The notes: generated by a model from the letters alone, not told the origin. A stretch of DNA of 64,000 bases from Ligilactobacillus apodemi DSM 16634 = JCM 16172 (GCF_001434405.1 NZ_AZFT01000009.1:20594-84593); one strand, 5' to 3'. Shown: positions 44,831 to 54,269, numbered from the stretch's first letter. Translations and numbers: made by a program.

Positions 44831-45559
44831 ATGGCTGAACTTATCTATAAACAAATCATTGCTGACTTGAAACAAAAGATCTTTGACCAAGAATTTCCCG
44901 ATATGAAATTACCTGATGAACGTACGCTCTCGAGCCAATATAACGTTAGTCGCAGTTCGATCAAGCGGGCGTTGAATCGCATGGCTAGCGATGGGATCAT
45001 TTTTAAAAAGCGCGGTTCTGGAACCTTTATCAATCCGCTTTATTTAAAAAATGAATCTGTTTTTAACTATGAAGAAGGTTCAAACCTTGGGGTAACCGAT
45101 AACTTTAAAATGAATGGTCAAAGTCCCAAGATCAAAGTTTTAAGCTTTGAAGTTGAACGTCCCAGTGAAGAATTGCAACGTGACCTTTTCTTAGAACCTG
45201 AAGATTTCGTCTATAAGATCGTCCGGCTTCGTTTATTTGATGATGAACCTTTTATGATCGAGACTGGGTACATTCCGATCAAGATCTTACCAAAATTGAC
45301 TGAACAAACGATCAAATCATCGATCTTTAATTATATGCAAGATGAATATAATCAATCCGTCACCAAGTCTTTTCTCTCGGTCTTTGCTGAACCTTCTACT
45401 CCAAAAGATCAAGAACTTTTACGGCTTAAGCCAAATGAACCTACTGGGATCATGGAAGGCGTCTTTTTTCTTGATAATGGCACGCCTTTTGAGTATTCAC
45501 ACATGCGATTCCACTATAAATATTTGAAATTCAATTCATTTGTCAGCGTCTCACAATAA
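44831..45559 (+). CDS. GntR family (UTRA) transcriptional regulator
   Basis: A 242-aa HutC-subfamily repressor. The N-terminal winged helix (residues 5-70) includes LPDERTLSSQYNVSRSSIKR and the wing FKKRGSGTFI; the UTRA ligand domain fills the rest (VERPSEELQRDLFLEPEDFV, IETGYIPIKILP). Such proteins bind phosphosugars or amino-sugar phosphates. It is divergent from galE and may control it, or the amino-sugar genes far away; the sequence does not decide. The ATG 9 bases after GAAGGTGA was used rather than the GTG inside the ribosome site. Confidence 0.88.
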   Translation: MAELIYKQIIADLKQKIFDQEFPDMKLPDERTLSSQYNVSRSSIKRALNRMASDGIIFKKRGSGTFINPLYLKNESVFNYEEGSNLGVTDNFKMNGQSPKIKVLSFEVERPSEELQRDLFLEPEDFVYKIVRLRLFDDEPFMIETGYIPIKILPKLTEQTIKSSIFNYMQDEYNQSVTKSFLSVFAEPSTPKDQELLRLKPNEPTGIMEGVFFLDNGTPFEYSHMRFHYKYLKFNSFVSVSQ

Positions 45560-45604
45560 GCAAAACGATTTACAGGACTCTGATCTTTTGCTAGACTTTC
45601 CTTA

Positions 45605-45739
45605 AACGAGCTGGGGTGCCATTTGGCTGAGAAATACCCATATTCACCTGATCTGGTTAATACCAGCGGAGGGAGCTTGAACGGTCGACGTCTATCCGGA
45701 CGTCTTACCCCTGCTTGTCACTAAGTAGGGGGTTTTTTT
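45605..45739 (+). ncRNA. TPP riboswitch with terminator/ribosome-site hairpin
   Basis: The THI element is recognised by CTGGGGTGCC, GGCTGAGAAATACCC and ACCTGATCTGGTTAATACCAGCG (split here as ACCTGATCTGGTTAA and TACCAGCG), then GGGAGC, over about 45607-45680. A GACGTC...GACGTC stem follows, then a terminator (ACCCCTGCTT with AAGTAGGGG and seven T). The GGGGG of its right arm is also the only ribosome binding site of the next gene. Thiamine pyrophosphate should thus shut off transcription and possibly translation. Confidence 0.95.
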
Positions 45740-46303
45740 ATGCAAACTTATCAACAAAAAAAGCGACATTGGCAAGTCAAAGACATCATCTTTTTAGCGA
45801 TTATCGCAGCCTTTTTTGGCTTGATCTACCAAGGTTCAAGCTATCTTTATTATGCTTTAGCCGCAACTTTTCTTAAACCATATGCAAACGACTTGATGCT
45901 TGGGATCTGGCTAATGGCTGGGCCACTAGCTGCGATCTTATTGAAACGTCCTGGGGCTGCTTTTTTAGGTGAATTTCTCGCTGCTACCACTGAAATGCTG
46001 CTCTTTTCTAGCTGGGGCGCTGCAAACTTGATCACCGGTGCCATCCAAGGAGCTGCCAGTGAACTTGGTTTTGCTAGCCAAAAATACCAAAACTGGGGCA
46101 AAAAAGCCTTATTTTTCTCGGTTCTTTGGTCAACGGTGCTCACCTTTATTTGGGACTATTTTCAAAGTGGTTACCAAGCTTATTCAGGCACAATGTTACT
46201 GACATTATTTTTCCTGCGCTTTTTATCACTCGGCTTTTTTGACGGGATCTTGATCTATCAGATCGCTAAATTATTGCAGAAGGCTCAGGTGCTTGAGCGA
46301 TGA
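45740..46303 (+). CDS. ykoE: ECF transporter substrate-binding (S) component, YkoE type
   Basis: A 187-aa integral membrane S component that binds a thiamine-related substrate (thiamine or its hydroxymethylpyrimidine moiety) for the ATPase/T-subunit encoded just downstream. The N-terminal WQVKDIIFLAIIAAFFGLIY and the GPLAAILLKRPGAAFLGEFLAA segment are typical of YkoE. About five to six helices are present. TPP-riboswitch control upstream confirms the vitamin link. Its end overlaps the ATPase start by 4 bases. Confidence 0.9.
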   Translation: MQTYQQKKRHWQVKDIIFLAIIAAFFGLIYQGSSYLYYALAATFLKPYANDLMLGIWLMAGPLAAILLKRPGAAFLGEFLAATTEMLLFSSWGAANLITGAIQGAASELGFASQKYQNWGKKALFFSVLWSTVLTFIWDYFQSGYQAYSGTMLLTLFFLRFLSLGFFDGILIYQIAKLLQKAQVLER

Positions 46304-47724
46304 TACAACTGGAGATCAAAGACTTGACCTTTACCTACCAAAAAGGCCAAAAACCGGTATTTGAACGGTTAAACTTTGCCGTCGAACCACAAACTTGGAG
46401 TCTCTTAGTGACCCCATCTGGCAAAGGAAAATCTACGTTGTTTAAACTTTTAAGTGGGCTTTATCCCCAATATGGTGGCCACATCAGTTCAGGTGGTGTC
46501 TTTTTAGATGGTTATGCTTTAAGTGATGTCGTTTCATTTGAGCGAGCTAAACGGATCTCTTTACTCTTCCAAGATCCCAGTCGGCGCTTTAACATGAAAA
46601 ATTTATCCGAACAACTCACCTTTTTGCTCGAAAATCTCCAACTGCCACCAGAAAAGATCAAGGCGCGTAAACAACAAGTCTTACGTGAGCTTGGCTTAGA
46701 AGACTTACGAGCACGACCGTTTAACCAAATGTCTGGAGGCCAAAAACAACAAGCTGCCTTGGCATGTGCTTTAGCAAGCGATAGCGAAATCATCTTACTT
46801 GATGAACCCTTCGCTAACGTTGATCATGACAGCAAAAAACGTCTTTTGTTGCTGTTAAAACACATCAAAGAAACGACGACTAAAACAGTCATCATTGCTG
46901 ATCATGATCCTACGGGCTACTTTGAATTACTCGATTTTTGTTATGAATTTTCTGCTCAAAATGATCGGTTAATAAAAGTACCAAAGCAAAAATACGTCAC
47001 ACGTGAAACATTTCCCACCATCACACCGAAGTCTTTGAATCACGGGGACTTGCAGTGGCATAACTTAAAACTCACACGTCAAGCGCATACCTTGCTTAAA
47101 CCCAATACTTTTACCCTACCTAAGGGGCAAATAGGTCTTTTAAGTGGTGCTAATGGTGCCGGTAAGACGACTTTCTTTTATGCTTTATGTCAGCTTTATC
47201 CACTCACAGCTGGTAAAATCACCTTTAACGGACAAAAACCACCCCGTTTTAGAAAGAGTCGCTGGGCTAAATATGTTTCTTTGATGTTTCAAGATGCCAC
47301 CGACCAATTTATTTGCGCAACTGTCGGTGAAGAAATAGCTTTAGCTGCTAAAAACACCCTTGCTCCTAAGTATTGGGATAAATCGCGGATCACTACTGCT
47401 TTAGAACAATTAGGTTTGTCCGAATTGACTGGGCGCTCGATCTATCATCTTTCGGGTGGCCAACAAAAACGACTGCAACTGCTAGTCGTCTTGATCATGG
47501 CTCAACCAGTTTTGTTATTAGACGAACCCTTTGCCAGCCTTGATCAAGCAATGGTCAAAAAAGCGCTCGCCTTACTTACCGCAAGTTGCCAAGCTCTAAA
47601 CACAAGCATTTTAGTGATCTCACATCAACGCAATAACATCACTACTAAAATGGATTACGAGTTGCGCTTAGATAATCAGCAGCTAGTATTTTTAGGGGGT
47701 CAACATGAAAATGTTTCGCCTTAA
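46300..47724 (+). CDS. ykoD: ECF-type ABC transporter ATPase with two nucleotide-binding domains (YkoD)
   Basis: A 474-aa protein with two tandem ABC domains. Domain 1 (1-235) has Walker A TPSGKGKSTLF, signature MSGGQKQQAALACAL and Walker B IILLDEPFANVDHD. Domain 2 (245-474) has Walker A GANGAGKTTFF, signature LSGGQQKRLQLLVVL and Walker B VLLLDEPFASLDQ. This double ATPase with its own S and T subunits is the YkoEDC vitamin importer. Genes overlap on both sides (4 and 20 bases), so the three are one translational unit. Confidence 0.93.
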   Translation: MIQLEIKDLTFTYQKGQKPVFERLNFAVEPQTWSLLVTPSGKGKSTLFKLLSGLYPQYGGHISSGGVFLDGYALSDVVSFERAKRISLLFQDPSRRFNMKNLSEQLTFLLENLQLPPEKIKARKQQVLRELGLEDLRARPFNQMSGGQKQQAALACALASDSEIILLDEPFANVDHDSKKRLLLLLKHIKETTTKTVIIADHDPTGYFELLDFCYEFSAQNDRLIKVPKQKYVTRETFPTITPKSLNHGDLQWHNLKLTRQAHTLLKPNTFTLPKGQIGLLSGANGAGKTTFFYALCQLYPLTAGKITFNGQKPPRFRKSRWAKYVSLMFQDATDQFICATVGEEIALAAKNTLAPKYWDKSRITTALEQLGLSELTGRSIYHLSGGQQKRLQLLVVLIMAQPVLLLDEPFASLDQAMVKKALALLTASCQALNTSILVISHQRNNITTKMDYELRLDNQQLVFLGGQHENVSP

Positions 47725-48370
47725 TGCTTCGATCTTAGTCTTGATCATGTTTGGACTCGGACTACAGATCGCATTTTCGCACAGTTTTTTAGCTAACTTA
47801 GTCGTTTGTTGTTTTTGCCTAGGTTATTTATTACTGAGCGCAGCCGATTTGAAAAAGCTCGGACTAGTGTTATTGTTTACTTTACCGCTCGCCCTTGGAA
47901 CTTGGTGGTCATTTATCAAATTTAGCACTCAAGATCCATGGCAAAATGCTTTACTATACACTAGTCGACTCTATGCTTATCTCTTATTAGGCGCTAGTTT
48001 ATTATTGAGTTATTCACTAGAGAAGATCTTATTTAGCCTCTCGTATCGGCTTAAACTTTCGACCACTTTTGTTTATGGCTTTTTAGCCGCGGCTAACTTG
48101 CTTAGCTCATTAAAAAAACAACTTCAAGTGATCCGTTACTCAGCTTATAGTCGCGGAACTAAGTATCACTTCTATCGCCCAGGAATCTATTTACGCCTTG
48201 TCGTAACGGCTCTTTCATGGTCAGAAGCCCTAGCCCAAGCAATGACTGCGCAAGGCTTTTCGGAAGGTTATCCGCGGACGCGCGTTTTTAGCGACTCTTT
48301 ACCCAAATGGCAATGGGGACTTTTATTTTTGAGCCTGATTGGTTATTTAGCACTTGTAATTTGGACCTAA
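47705..48370 (+). CDS. ykoC: ECF transporter transmembrane (T) component, YkoC type
   Basis: A 221-aa membrane protein of the EcfT/CbiQ family with five or so helices. The coupling region contains SYSLEKILFSLSYRLKLSTTFV, YGFLAAANLL and YSRGTKYHFYRPG, with the Ala-Arg-Gly-type coupling motif (SRGT) seen in T components. It couples the YkoD ATPase to the YkoE S component for thiamine-precursor import. It is the last gene of the riboswitch operon and is followed by a terminator. Confidence 0.9.
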   Translation: MKMFRLNASILVLIMFGLGLQIAFSHSFLANLVVCCFCLGYLLLSAADLKKLGLVLLFTLPLALGTWWSFIKFSTQDPWQNALLYTSRLYAYLLLGASLLLSYSLEKILFSLSYRLKLSTTFVYGFLAAANLLSSLKKQLQVIRYSAYSRGTKYHFYRPGIYLRLVVTALSWSEALAQAMTAQGFSEGYPRTRVFSDSLPKWQWGLLFLSLIGYLALVIWT

Positions 48371-48385
48371 AAAAACTAATTTACT

Positions 48386-48433
48386 TTAAAGAGCATTCAC
48401 GAAATTTTTTTGGGGCGTGAGTGCTCTTTTTGT
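48386..48433 (+). terminator. Intrinsic terminator of the ykoEDC operon
   Basis: AAAGAGCATTCACG and CGTGAGTGCTCTTT pair with one mismatch around a T/G-rich loop, followed by a T-run. Confidence 0.85.
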
Positions 48434-48479
48434 TGCAACGTTTTACGGATAATTGTGCACCAATTCACAAACTAAAGCG

Positions 48480-48508
48480 TTTACAATATTTATCACTTAG
48501 CTTATGAT
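48480..48508 (+). promoter_or_regulatory. ackA promoter
   Basis: TTTACA (48480-48485) and TATGAT (48503-48508) have a 17-base spacer. The promoter excludes the apparent upstream start codon within the -10 and supports the ackA start at 48549. Confidence 0.65.
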
Positions 48509-48548
48509 AAAAGTGCAATATTCAGAAAAGAAAGGGGCTTTGCTGATT

Positions 48549-49778
48549 ATGGAAAAAACATTAGTCATCAACTCTGGGAGCTCAAGTTTAAAGTTTAAGT
48601 TATACGCCATCCCGACTGAGGAGGTCTTAGCTAGTGGTCTGATCGATCGCATCGGCATCAATGGTTCAAGTGTCACAGTCAAATATGCGGGGAAAAAATA
48701 CCACGAAGAAGTTGCGATCGCTGATCATGCCGTGGCGGTCGAATTATTGTTAGAACTGCTACGAAAACTCCATCTCATCGCTTCACTTGATGAGATCACC
48801 GCCGTTGGGCACCGTGTCGTTGCCGGCGGAGAAGAATTTGATCATTCTGTCGTGATCGATGATGAAGTCATCCGAAAGATCGATGACTTAAGTGACATGG
48901 CACGCTTGCACAATCCCGCCAACCTTTTAGGGATCAAGATCTTCAAAAAACTCTTACCAAATGCGTTGGCGGTCGCATCCTTTGATACTGCTTATCACCA
49001 TTCAATGCCCGCTAAAAACTATCTCTATAGCGTCCCTTACGAATGGTACGAAAAATACGGGGTACGGCGTTATGGTGCTCACGGGATCAGCCACCGTTAT
49101 GTCGCCCGTCAAGCAGCCGCTATGTTACAACGTCCGTTAGACGAACTCAAATTGATTTCTTGTCATTTAGGTGCAGGGGCTTCGCTTTGTGCGATCAAAG
49201 ATGGATTATCCTTTGATACGACGATGGGCTTTACCCCACTAACGGGCTTAACGATGGCAACTCGTTCAGGCGACGTGGATGTTGAATTAGTCAACTACAT
49301 GATGAAAAAACTCAAGATCACCGATCCAGATGAAATGATCTCGATCTTAACTAAAGATTCTGGACTTCTAGGCGTTTCGGGCGTTTCTTCCGACATGCGC
49401 GATGTCATCGCCGCTAAAGAAGCAGGTAATGAACGGGCTGCAATGGCAGTTGCACTTTTTGTCAAAAATATCGTCCGCTATATTGGCCAATATTATGTTG
49501 AAATGAAAGGTTTGGACGGTATCATTTTCACGGCAGGCATTGGCGAAAACTCCGTGCCGATCCGCCAAATGGTTTGTGATGAATTAGCCTTTATGGGCGT
49601 CAAACTCGATCCAACCGCTAATGCTAAAGGTGGCGAAAACATTATTTCTACTCCTGATTCCACCATTTCTGTTCTCTGTGTTCCAACCGATGAGGAATTA
49701 ATGATCTCTCGTGATATTGAGATCATCAAGCTCCAACAAAAAGAAGAACTTAGTCAGGACGAAAAGCCTTTATTATAA
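48549..49778 (+). CDS. ackA: Acetate kinase
   Basis: A 409-aa enzyme making acetate and ATP from acetyl phosphate, here the partner of the phosphoketolase encoded next. The signatures LVINSGSSSLKFKLY (start), GHRVVAGGEEFDHS, SCHLGAGASLCAIKDG, DTTMGFTPLTGLTMATRSGD and FTAGIGENS are intact, including the catalytic Asp and Arg regions. The start at 48549 is set by family alignment; the ribosome site AAAGGGG is a bit distant (about 11-13 bases). It is 104 bases before the phosphoketolase start, with a palindrome and a separate cre-controlled promoter between. Confidence 0.95.
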   Translation: MEKTLVINSGSSSLKFKLYAIPTEEVLASGLIDRIGINGSSVTVKYAGKKYHEEVAIADHAVAVELLLELLRKLHLIASLDEITAVGHRVVAGGEEFDHSVVIDDEVIRKIDDLSDMARLHNPANLLGIKIFKKLLPNALAVASFDTAYHHSMPAKNYLYSVPYEWYEKYGVRRYGAHGISHRYVARQAAAMLQRPLDELKLISCHLGAGASLCAIKDGLSFDTTMGFTPLTGLTMATRSGDVDVELVNYMMKKLKITDPDEMISILTKDSGLLGVSGVSSDMRDVIAAKEAGNERAAMAVALFVKNIVRYIGQYYVEMKGLDGIIFTAGIGENSVPIRQMVCDELAFMGVKLDPTANAKGGENIISTPDSTISVLCVPTDEELMISRDIEIIKLQQKEELSQDEKPLL

Positions 49779-49781
49779 CGT

Positions 49782-49811
49782 TTTTAAATTTGGTACGTTC
49801 CAAATTTAAAA
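49782..49811. repeat. Perfect 12-bp inverted repeat between ackA and phosphoketolase genes
   Basis: TTTTAAATTTGG (49782-49793) and CCAAATTTAAAA (49800-49811) flank TACGTT. It lies 4 bases before the -35 box of the phosphoketolase promoter. The stem is AT-rich and no T-run follows on the plus strand, so an operator role is as likely as a terminator. Confidence 0.6.
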
Positions 49812-49815
49812 GTGG

Positions 49816-49846
49816 TTGACATTTTTAGAGAAAACGTTATTATTAT
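49816..49846 (+). promoter_or_regulatory. Phosphoketolase promoter with cre site
   Basis: TTGACA (49816-49821) precedes TATTAT (49841-49846, 19-base spacer). AGAAAACGTTATTA (49829-49842) fits the cre consensus at 12 of 14 positions between the two boxes. The arrangement, with GAAAACGTTAT shared, is the same as that of the beta-glucoside operon. Confidence 0.65.
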
Positions 49847-49882
49847 AAGTGTAGAAAGAAAATACCAAAAGGAGATTTAGCC

Positions 49883-52255
49883 ATGACTGTAGATTACTCA
49901 TCAAAAGAATATTTAGATAAATTGGATGCTTACTGGCGCGCAGCAAACTATGTTTCGGTCGGTCAGCTTTACTTAAAAGACAACCCACTTTTGCGTCGTC
50001 CATTAGAAGCATCTGACGTTAAGGTTAAACCAATTGGTCACTGGGGAACGATCTCAGGCCAAAACTTTATTTATGCTCACTTAAACCGTGTCATCAATAA
50101 ATATGACCTTGATATGTTTTACGTTGAGGGCCCTGGCCACGGCGGTCAAGTAATGGTTTCTAACTCATATCTTGACGGTAGTTATACAGAACTTTTCCCA
50201 GAGATCACCCAAGACGTTGAAGGGATGAAAAAACTCTTCAAACGCTTCTCTTTCCCTGGCGGAATTGCTTCTCACGCCGCACCTGAAACACCAGGTTCGA
50301 TCCATGAAGGTGGCGAATTAGGTTACTCCCTTTCCCACTCTACTGGTGCTGTCTTAGATAATCCTGATTTGATCGTAGTTGCAGTCATTGGTGACGGTGA
50401 AGCCGAAACTGGTCCTTTAGCAGCATCATGGATGTCTAACAAATTTATCAACCCGATCAACGACGGGGCTGTGTTACCGATCTTAGACTTAAACGGGTTT
50501 AAGATCTCTAACCCAACGATCTTATCACGTGAATCTGATGAAAACTTACGCAAGTACTTTGAAGGTCTTGGTTGGGAACCAATCTTTGTGGAAGGTACTG
50601 ATCCACAAAAGATGCACCCTGAAATGGCTGCTGCTTTAGATAAAGCGATCGAAAAGATCAAAGCTATCCAAGAAAACGCACGTAAAAACAACGATAGTTC
50701 CTTACCAGTTTGGCCAATGATCGTCTTCCGTGCTCCTAAAGGCTGGACAGGTCCAAAAGAATGGGACGGCAAGCCAATCGAAAACTCATTTAGAGCTCAC
50801 CAAATTCCGATTCCAGTTGACCAAAACGACATGACTCATGCCGATGCCTTAGTTGAATGGTTAGAAAGCTACCGTCCAGAAGAATTATTCGATGAAAAAG
50901 GTGCTTTGATCCCTGAATTAGCCGAATTAACACCAAAAGGCAACAAGCGTATGGCAATGAACCCACATACAAACCCAGGTTCATTGATCCGTGACCTTGC
51001 ATTACCTGATTACCGTGATTACGCCGTTGATACGACAACACCTGGTAAGAACATCGAACAAGATATGACTGTCCTTGGTCGTTACTTAGAAGACGTGGTC
51101 AAAGCTAACGAAGCTAACAAGAACTTCCGGATCTTTGGACCAGACGAAACAATGTCCAACCGTTTAGCTCCAGTCTTTAAAGAAACTAACCGTCAATGGA
51201 TGTTAGACATCAAAGAACCTAACGATGAATTTATGGCTCCAGCTGGCCGAATCATCGACTCCCAACTTTCCGAACACCAAGATGAAGGCTTCTTAGAAGG
51301 TTATGTCTTGACTGGTCGCCATGGTTTCTTTGCTTCATACGAATCATTCTTACGGGTAGTTGACTCCATGTTGACCCAACACTTCAAGTGGTTACGTAAA
51401 GCTAAAGACTTATCTTGGAGAACAGATGTGCCTTCCTTAAACGTAGTGGCAACATCAACTGTCTTCCAACAAGACCACAACGGTTATACTCACCAAGATC
51501 CAGGTCTTTTAGGCCACTTAGCTGATAAGAAACCTGAATTTATCCGTGAATATTTACCAGCTGACGCTAACTCATTATTAGCTGTCTTTGATAAAGTCTT
51601 AAATGACCGCAACAAGATTAACTTGATCGTTTCATCTAAGCACCCACGTCAACAATTCTATTCTGCTGCTGAAGCAAAAGAATTAGTTGATAAAGGTCTT
51701 AAGATCATCGATTGGGCTTCAACCGATCAAAATGCTGAACCAGATATCGTGATCGCTGCAGCTGGGACAGAACCTAACTTAGAAGCTTTAGCAGCTATCT
51801 CGATCTTGCATGAAAAATTACCTGACTTGAAGATCCGCTTCATCAACGTGGTCGACTTATTGAAACTCAGAAGTCCTAAAGTTGACCCTCGTGGCTTGAG
51901 CGACGAAGAATTCGACATGTACTTCACTAAAGACAAACCAATCGTCTTTGCTTTCCACGGCTTTGAAGGTTTGATCCGTGACATCTTCTTTGATCGTCAC
52001 AACCACAACATCAAGATCCACGGTTACCGTGAAAACGGTGATATCACAACACCATTTGATATGCGTGTCTTGAACCAAATGGATCGTTTCGACTTAGTGA
52101 AGTCAGCTGTCTTAAGCTTGCCAAATGCCGACAAGTACGGTGAATTAGCTGCTGAAATGGATAGCATCGTTGCTAAACATCACCAATATATCCGTGATGA
52201 AGGTACTGATCTCCCAGAAGTTGAAAACTGGGAATGGAAACCTTTAAATAAATAA
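49883..52255 (+). CDS. xpkA: Xylulose-5-phosphate/fructose-6-phosphate phosphoketolase
   Basis: A 790-aa thiamine-diphosphate enzyme splitting xylulose 5-phosphate (or fructose 6-phosphate) to acetyl phosphate and a sugar phosphate, the key step of heterolactic pentose fermentation. Visible motifs: [35 protein letters not shown], the ThDP motif [15 protein letters not shown], and the conserved [13 protein letters not shown] with its FxHxxDQxxKHxKW-like follower ([18 protein letters not shown]). Length fits XFP (about 790-800). AAAGGAGATTTAGCC precedes the ATG. Codon use is strongly biased, as for a highly expressed gene. Confidence 0.96.
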   Translation: MTVDYSSKEYLDKLDAYWRAANYVSVGQLYLKDNPLLRRPLEASDVKVKPIGHWGTISGQNFIYAHLNRVINKYDLDMFYVEGPGHGGQVMVSNSYLDGSYTELFPEITQDVEGMKKLFKRFSFPGGIASHAAPETPGSIHEGGELGYSLSHSTGAVLDNPDLIVVAVIGDGEAETGPLAASWMSNKFINPINDGAVLPILDLNGFKISNPTILSRESDENLRKYFEGLGWEPIFVEGTDPQKMHPEMAAALDKAIEKIKAIQENARKNNDSSLPVWPMIVFRAPKGWTGPKEWDGKPIENSFRAHQIPIPVDQNDMTHADALVEWLESYRPEELFDEKGALIPELAELTPKGNKRMAMNPHTNPGSLIRDLALPDYRDYAVDTTTPGKNIEQDMTVLGRYLEDVVKANEANKNFRIFGPDETMSNRLAPVFKETNRQWMLDIKEPNDEFMAPAGRIIDSQLSEHQDEGFLEGYVLTGRHGFFASYESFLRVVDSMLTQHFKWLRKAKDLSWRTDVPSLNVVATSTVFQQDHNGYTHQDPGLLGHLADKKPEFIREYLPADANSLLAVFDKVLNDRNKINLIVSSKHPRQQFYSAAEAKELVDKGLKIIDWASTDQNAEPDIVIAAAGTEPNLEALAAISILHEKLPDLKIRFINVVDLLKLRSPKVDPRGLSDEEFDMYFTKDKPIVFAFHGFEGLIRDIFFDRHNHNIKIHGYRENGDITTPFDMRVLNQMDRFDLVKSAVLSLPNADKYGELAAEMDSIVAKHHQYIRDEGTDLPEVENWEWKPLNK

Positions 52256-52262
52256 TTCCATA

Positions 52263-52298
52263 CAAAAAAGCTCACAGTAAAAAAGTGAGCTTTTTGTT
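52263..52298 (+). terminator. Intrinsic terminator of the phosphoketolase gene
   Basis: AAAAAGCTCAC pairs with GTGAGCTTTTT with a 9-base A-rich loop and T-rich tail. Confidence 0.9.
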
Positions 52299-52352
52299 TG
52301 TTATCCCCCCTATTTTGCGCTAAGCTTTAAGCAAAATGAGGGGGGATTTTTT

Positions 52353-52937
52353 ATGACAACGATCTATCTAGTTCGTCACGGACAAAGCCAAGCAAATGAA
52401 GCTGGGATCATGCAAGGAAGCCAAATCGACACACCATTGACCGAATTGGGGAAGGAACAAGCTTTATTTGCTAAAGAAAAATTACAAGGAATCTTTTTTG
52501 ACCAAAGTTACGCCAGCCCACTTAAGCGTGCCAAGCAAACAGCTAAGATCATCACACGCAAAGATCCACGCTTAGACAAACGGCTCTTGGAATTTGATTA
52601 TGGTAGTTGGGATGGCCAAAAGCTAAGTGACATCTACCAAAAATACGCCCAATATTTTGATGAAAATTACAATCTTTTGCCTAATTCCTGGGAAGCTTCA
52701 GGTGGGCAAACATATGCGGAAGTGACCACTAAAGTAAAAAGTTTTTTGACCGATGTGCAAAAAAAGCACAAAAACGAAACTATTTTAGTTGTCAGCCATG
52801 GTTTCACGATCAAATTATTAGTTGCTTACCTACTAGACATTGGTAAACTTGAAAGCTTAAATGAGCCCGCGAACGCTTCTGTCACTAAGATCGTTTTGAA
52901 AAATGATACCCAAACTTTATTTTATTACGGAAAATAG
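52353..52937 (+). CDS. Histidine phosphatase family protein
   Basis: A 194-aa phosphoglycerate-mutase-like phosphatase. It has the phosphohistidine motif IYLVRHGQSQAN at the N-terminus and the second His in LVVSHGFTIKLL; the Glu in LLEFDYGSWDGQ acts as acid. It is shorter than GpmA and lacks the mutase C-terminus, so it is a phosphatase with unknown substrate, perhaps a sugar phosphate, alpha-ribazole phosphate-like or nucleotide. AATGAGGGGGGATTTTTT precedes the ATG. It runs directly into the prenyltransferase gene. Confidence 0.9.
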   Translation: MTTIYLVRHGQSQANEAGIMQGSQIDTPLTELGKEQALFAKEKLQGIFFDQSYASPLKRAKQTAKIITRKDPRLDKRLLEFDYGSWDGQKLSDIYQKYAQYFDENYNLLPNSWEASGGQTYAEVTTKVKSFLTDVQKKHKNETILVVSHGFTIKLLVAYLLDIGKLESLNEPANASVTKIVLKNDTQTLFYYGK

Positions 52938-52946
52938 GTGAATCTC

Positions 52947-53855
52947 TTGTCACATTTAACACAATTTAAAGCACTCGTCCAAGCACAAACAACGATGCTA
53001 TCAGCATTACCATTTATTTTAGGCATGATCTTTGCCGGTTTTTATTACCACCACATTAACTGGGGGCTGTCTTTGTTACTACTAGTAGCAGCAATTTTAT
53101 TTCATTTAGCAATCAACGGACACAATCAAGTAACTGATTTTATGCGCTATCAAAATGCTCCAGACACCACCGAAAGTACCAATAACATCATCAAACGGTT
53201 CAATATTCCACTTAACTGGGCTAAAGGTGTCATCGTCATCCTAATTGCCTTAGCTGCCTTGATCGGTCTATGGCTAACGTGGCTTAGTGGCTGGCCGTTA
53301 CTCTTGTTAGGAGGACTGAGTTTTTTGGTCGGTTATGCTTACTCGGGCGGACCGTTACCGATCCTAAAGAGTCCTTTTGGTGAAATTGCTTCTGGACTGG
53401 CAATGGGCCTAAATATCACTTTGATCGGGCTTTACATCAATATTTACAATACCGCAACTTTTGCTAACGCCTTTTGGCTCAAGGGCCTGATTGTTTCGCT
53501 ACCGGCAATTTTTACGATTGCTAACATTATGTTGGCCAATAACATCTGCGACCTAGCCGAAGACCAACTGACTGGTCGCAAGACTTTAGTGCATTATCTC
53601 GGGATCAAAGCAAGTTTAAAGCTGTTATGTGCAAATTACATCTTTAGTTATCTTGGAATCATCTTAGCTACTTGTTTAGGCTACCTTCCTTGGCTTGCTT
53701 TAGGTAGTCTCTTAACGATTCCACCGGTTTATCAAAAGATCAAAGTGTTTGTGGAAAAACCACAAAAAACGACCACCTTTTTCAATAATTTAATTGCTTT
53801 ACACTTGATTTTGATTAGTCTGCTCTTATTTAGCCTTTTAGGTCTATGGTTATAA
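52947..53855 (+). CDS. menA: UbiA family prenyltransferase (MenA-like)
   Basis: A membrane prenyltransferase of about 302 aa with eight or nine helices, in the MenA (1,4-dihydroxy-2-naphthoate polyprenyltransferase) group common in lactobacilli that keep part of menaquinone synthesis. The first Asp-rich motif is NGHNQVTDFMRYQNAPDTTE, and the second is NNICDLAEDQLTGRKTL; YAYSGGPLPI lies between. The TTG start at 52947 follows AGGTGA by 5 bases; a GTG at 52938 abuts the previous stop and lacks a ribosome site. The first motif is not the classical NDxxD, so another aromatic acceptor is possible. Co-transcribed with the phosphatase. Confidence 0.75.
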   Translation: MSHLTQFKALVQAQTTMLSALPFILGMIFAGFYYHHINWGLSLLLLVAAILFHLAINGHNQVTDFMRYQNAPDTTESTNNIIKRFNIPLNWAKGVIVILIALAALIGLWLTWLSGWPLLLLGGLSFLVGYAYSGGPLPILKSPFGEIASGLAMGLNITLIGLYINIYNTATFANAFWLKGLIVSLPAIFTIANIMLANNICDLAEDQLTGRKTLVHYLGIKASLKLLCANYIFSYLGIILATCLGYLPWLALGSLLTIPPVYQKIKVFVEKPQKTTTFFNNLIALHLILISLLLFSLLGLWL

Positions 53856-53860
53856 TATCC

Positions 53861-53898
53861 AAAAAATGCACGGGACACTGGTTTCCGTGCTTTTTTGT
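53861..53898. terminator. Bidirectional intrinsic terminator
   Basis: GCACGG and CCGTGC form the stem with A-run before and T-run after, between the convergent prenyltransferase and immunity-like genes. Confidence 0.8.
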
Positions 53899-53901
53899 GC
53901 T

Positions 53902-54225
53902 TTACAGCAGTGGTCCAGCAACTCCACGCAAATTTTGGTGGGCTTCTGCTTGGATGAAAGCAACTAAATTTTGCCAACAAGTTCTTTGCGCTGACGAAAG
54001 TTGCAATTCTTTAAAACCTATCAGATCCGATAAGCGACTATATAATTTCAATAAGGCATAATCTGAAGCCTTGTAGCTTTTTTGATCATCTTTTAAGCTA
54101 CTAAGAGTTTCTGCTAGCAAAGTATCTACTTCCCTAGTTATCTTTGATGCTTGTGATGTCTCACGTAAACTATCGCCCAACAATTTTACTAACCAATATG
54201 CTTTAATGCGTAAGGCTTTATCCAT
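53902..54225 (-). CDS. Bacteriocin immunity-like protein (enterocin A/pediocin immunity family)
   Basis: A 107-aa soluble, mostly helical protein. Its organisation resembles the four-helix immunity proteins of pediocin-like bacteriocins: helix 1 with YWLVKLLGDSL, a VDTLLAETLSSLKDD helix, a long SDYALLKLYSRLSDLIGFKE helix and a C-terminal LVAFIQAEAHQN helix with a flexible tail. Such proteins protect by binding the receptor-bacteriocin complex inside the cell. No bacteriocin precursor is adjacent, so it is an orphan. The family call is by pattern only. GAAAGGGGATGTGGTAA precedes the ATG. Confidence 0.55.
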   Translation of the reverse strand: MDKALRIKAYWLVKLLGDSLRETSQASKITREVDTLLAETLSSLKDDQKSYKASDYALLKLYSRLSDLIGFKELQLSSAQRTCWQNLVAFIQAEAHQNLRGVAGPLL

Positions 54226-54269
54226 TTACCACATCCCCTTTCAAGCAAACGGTTACATTTTAATTATAA

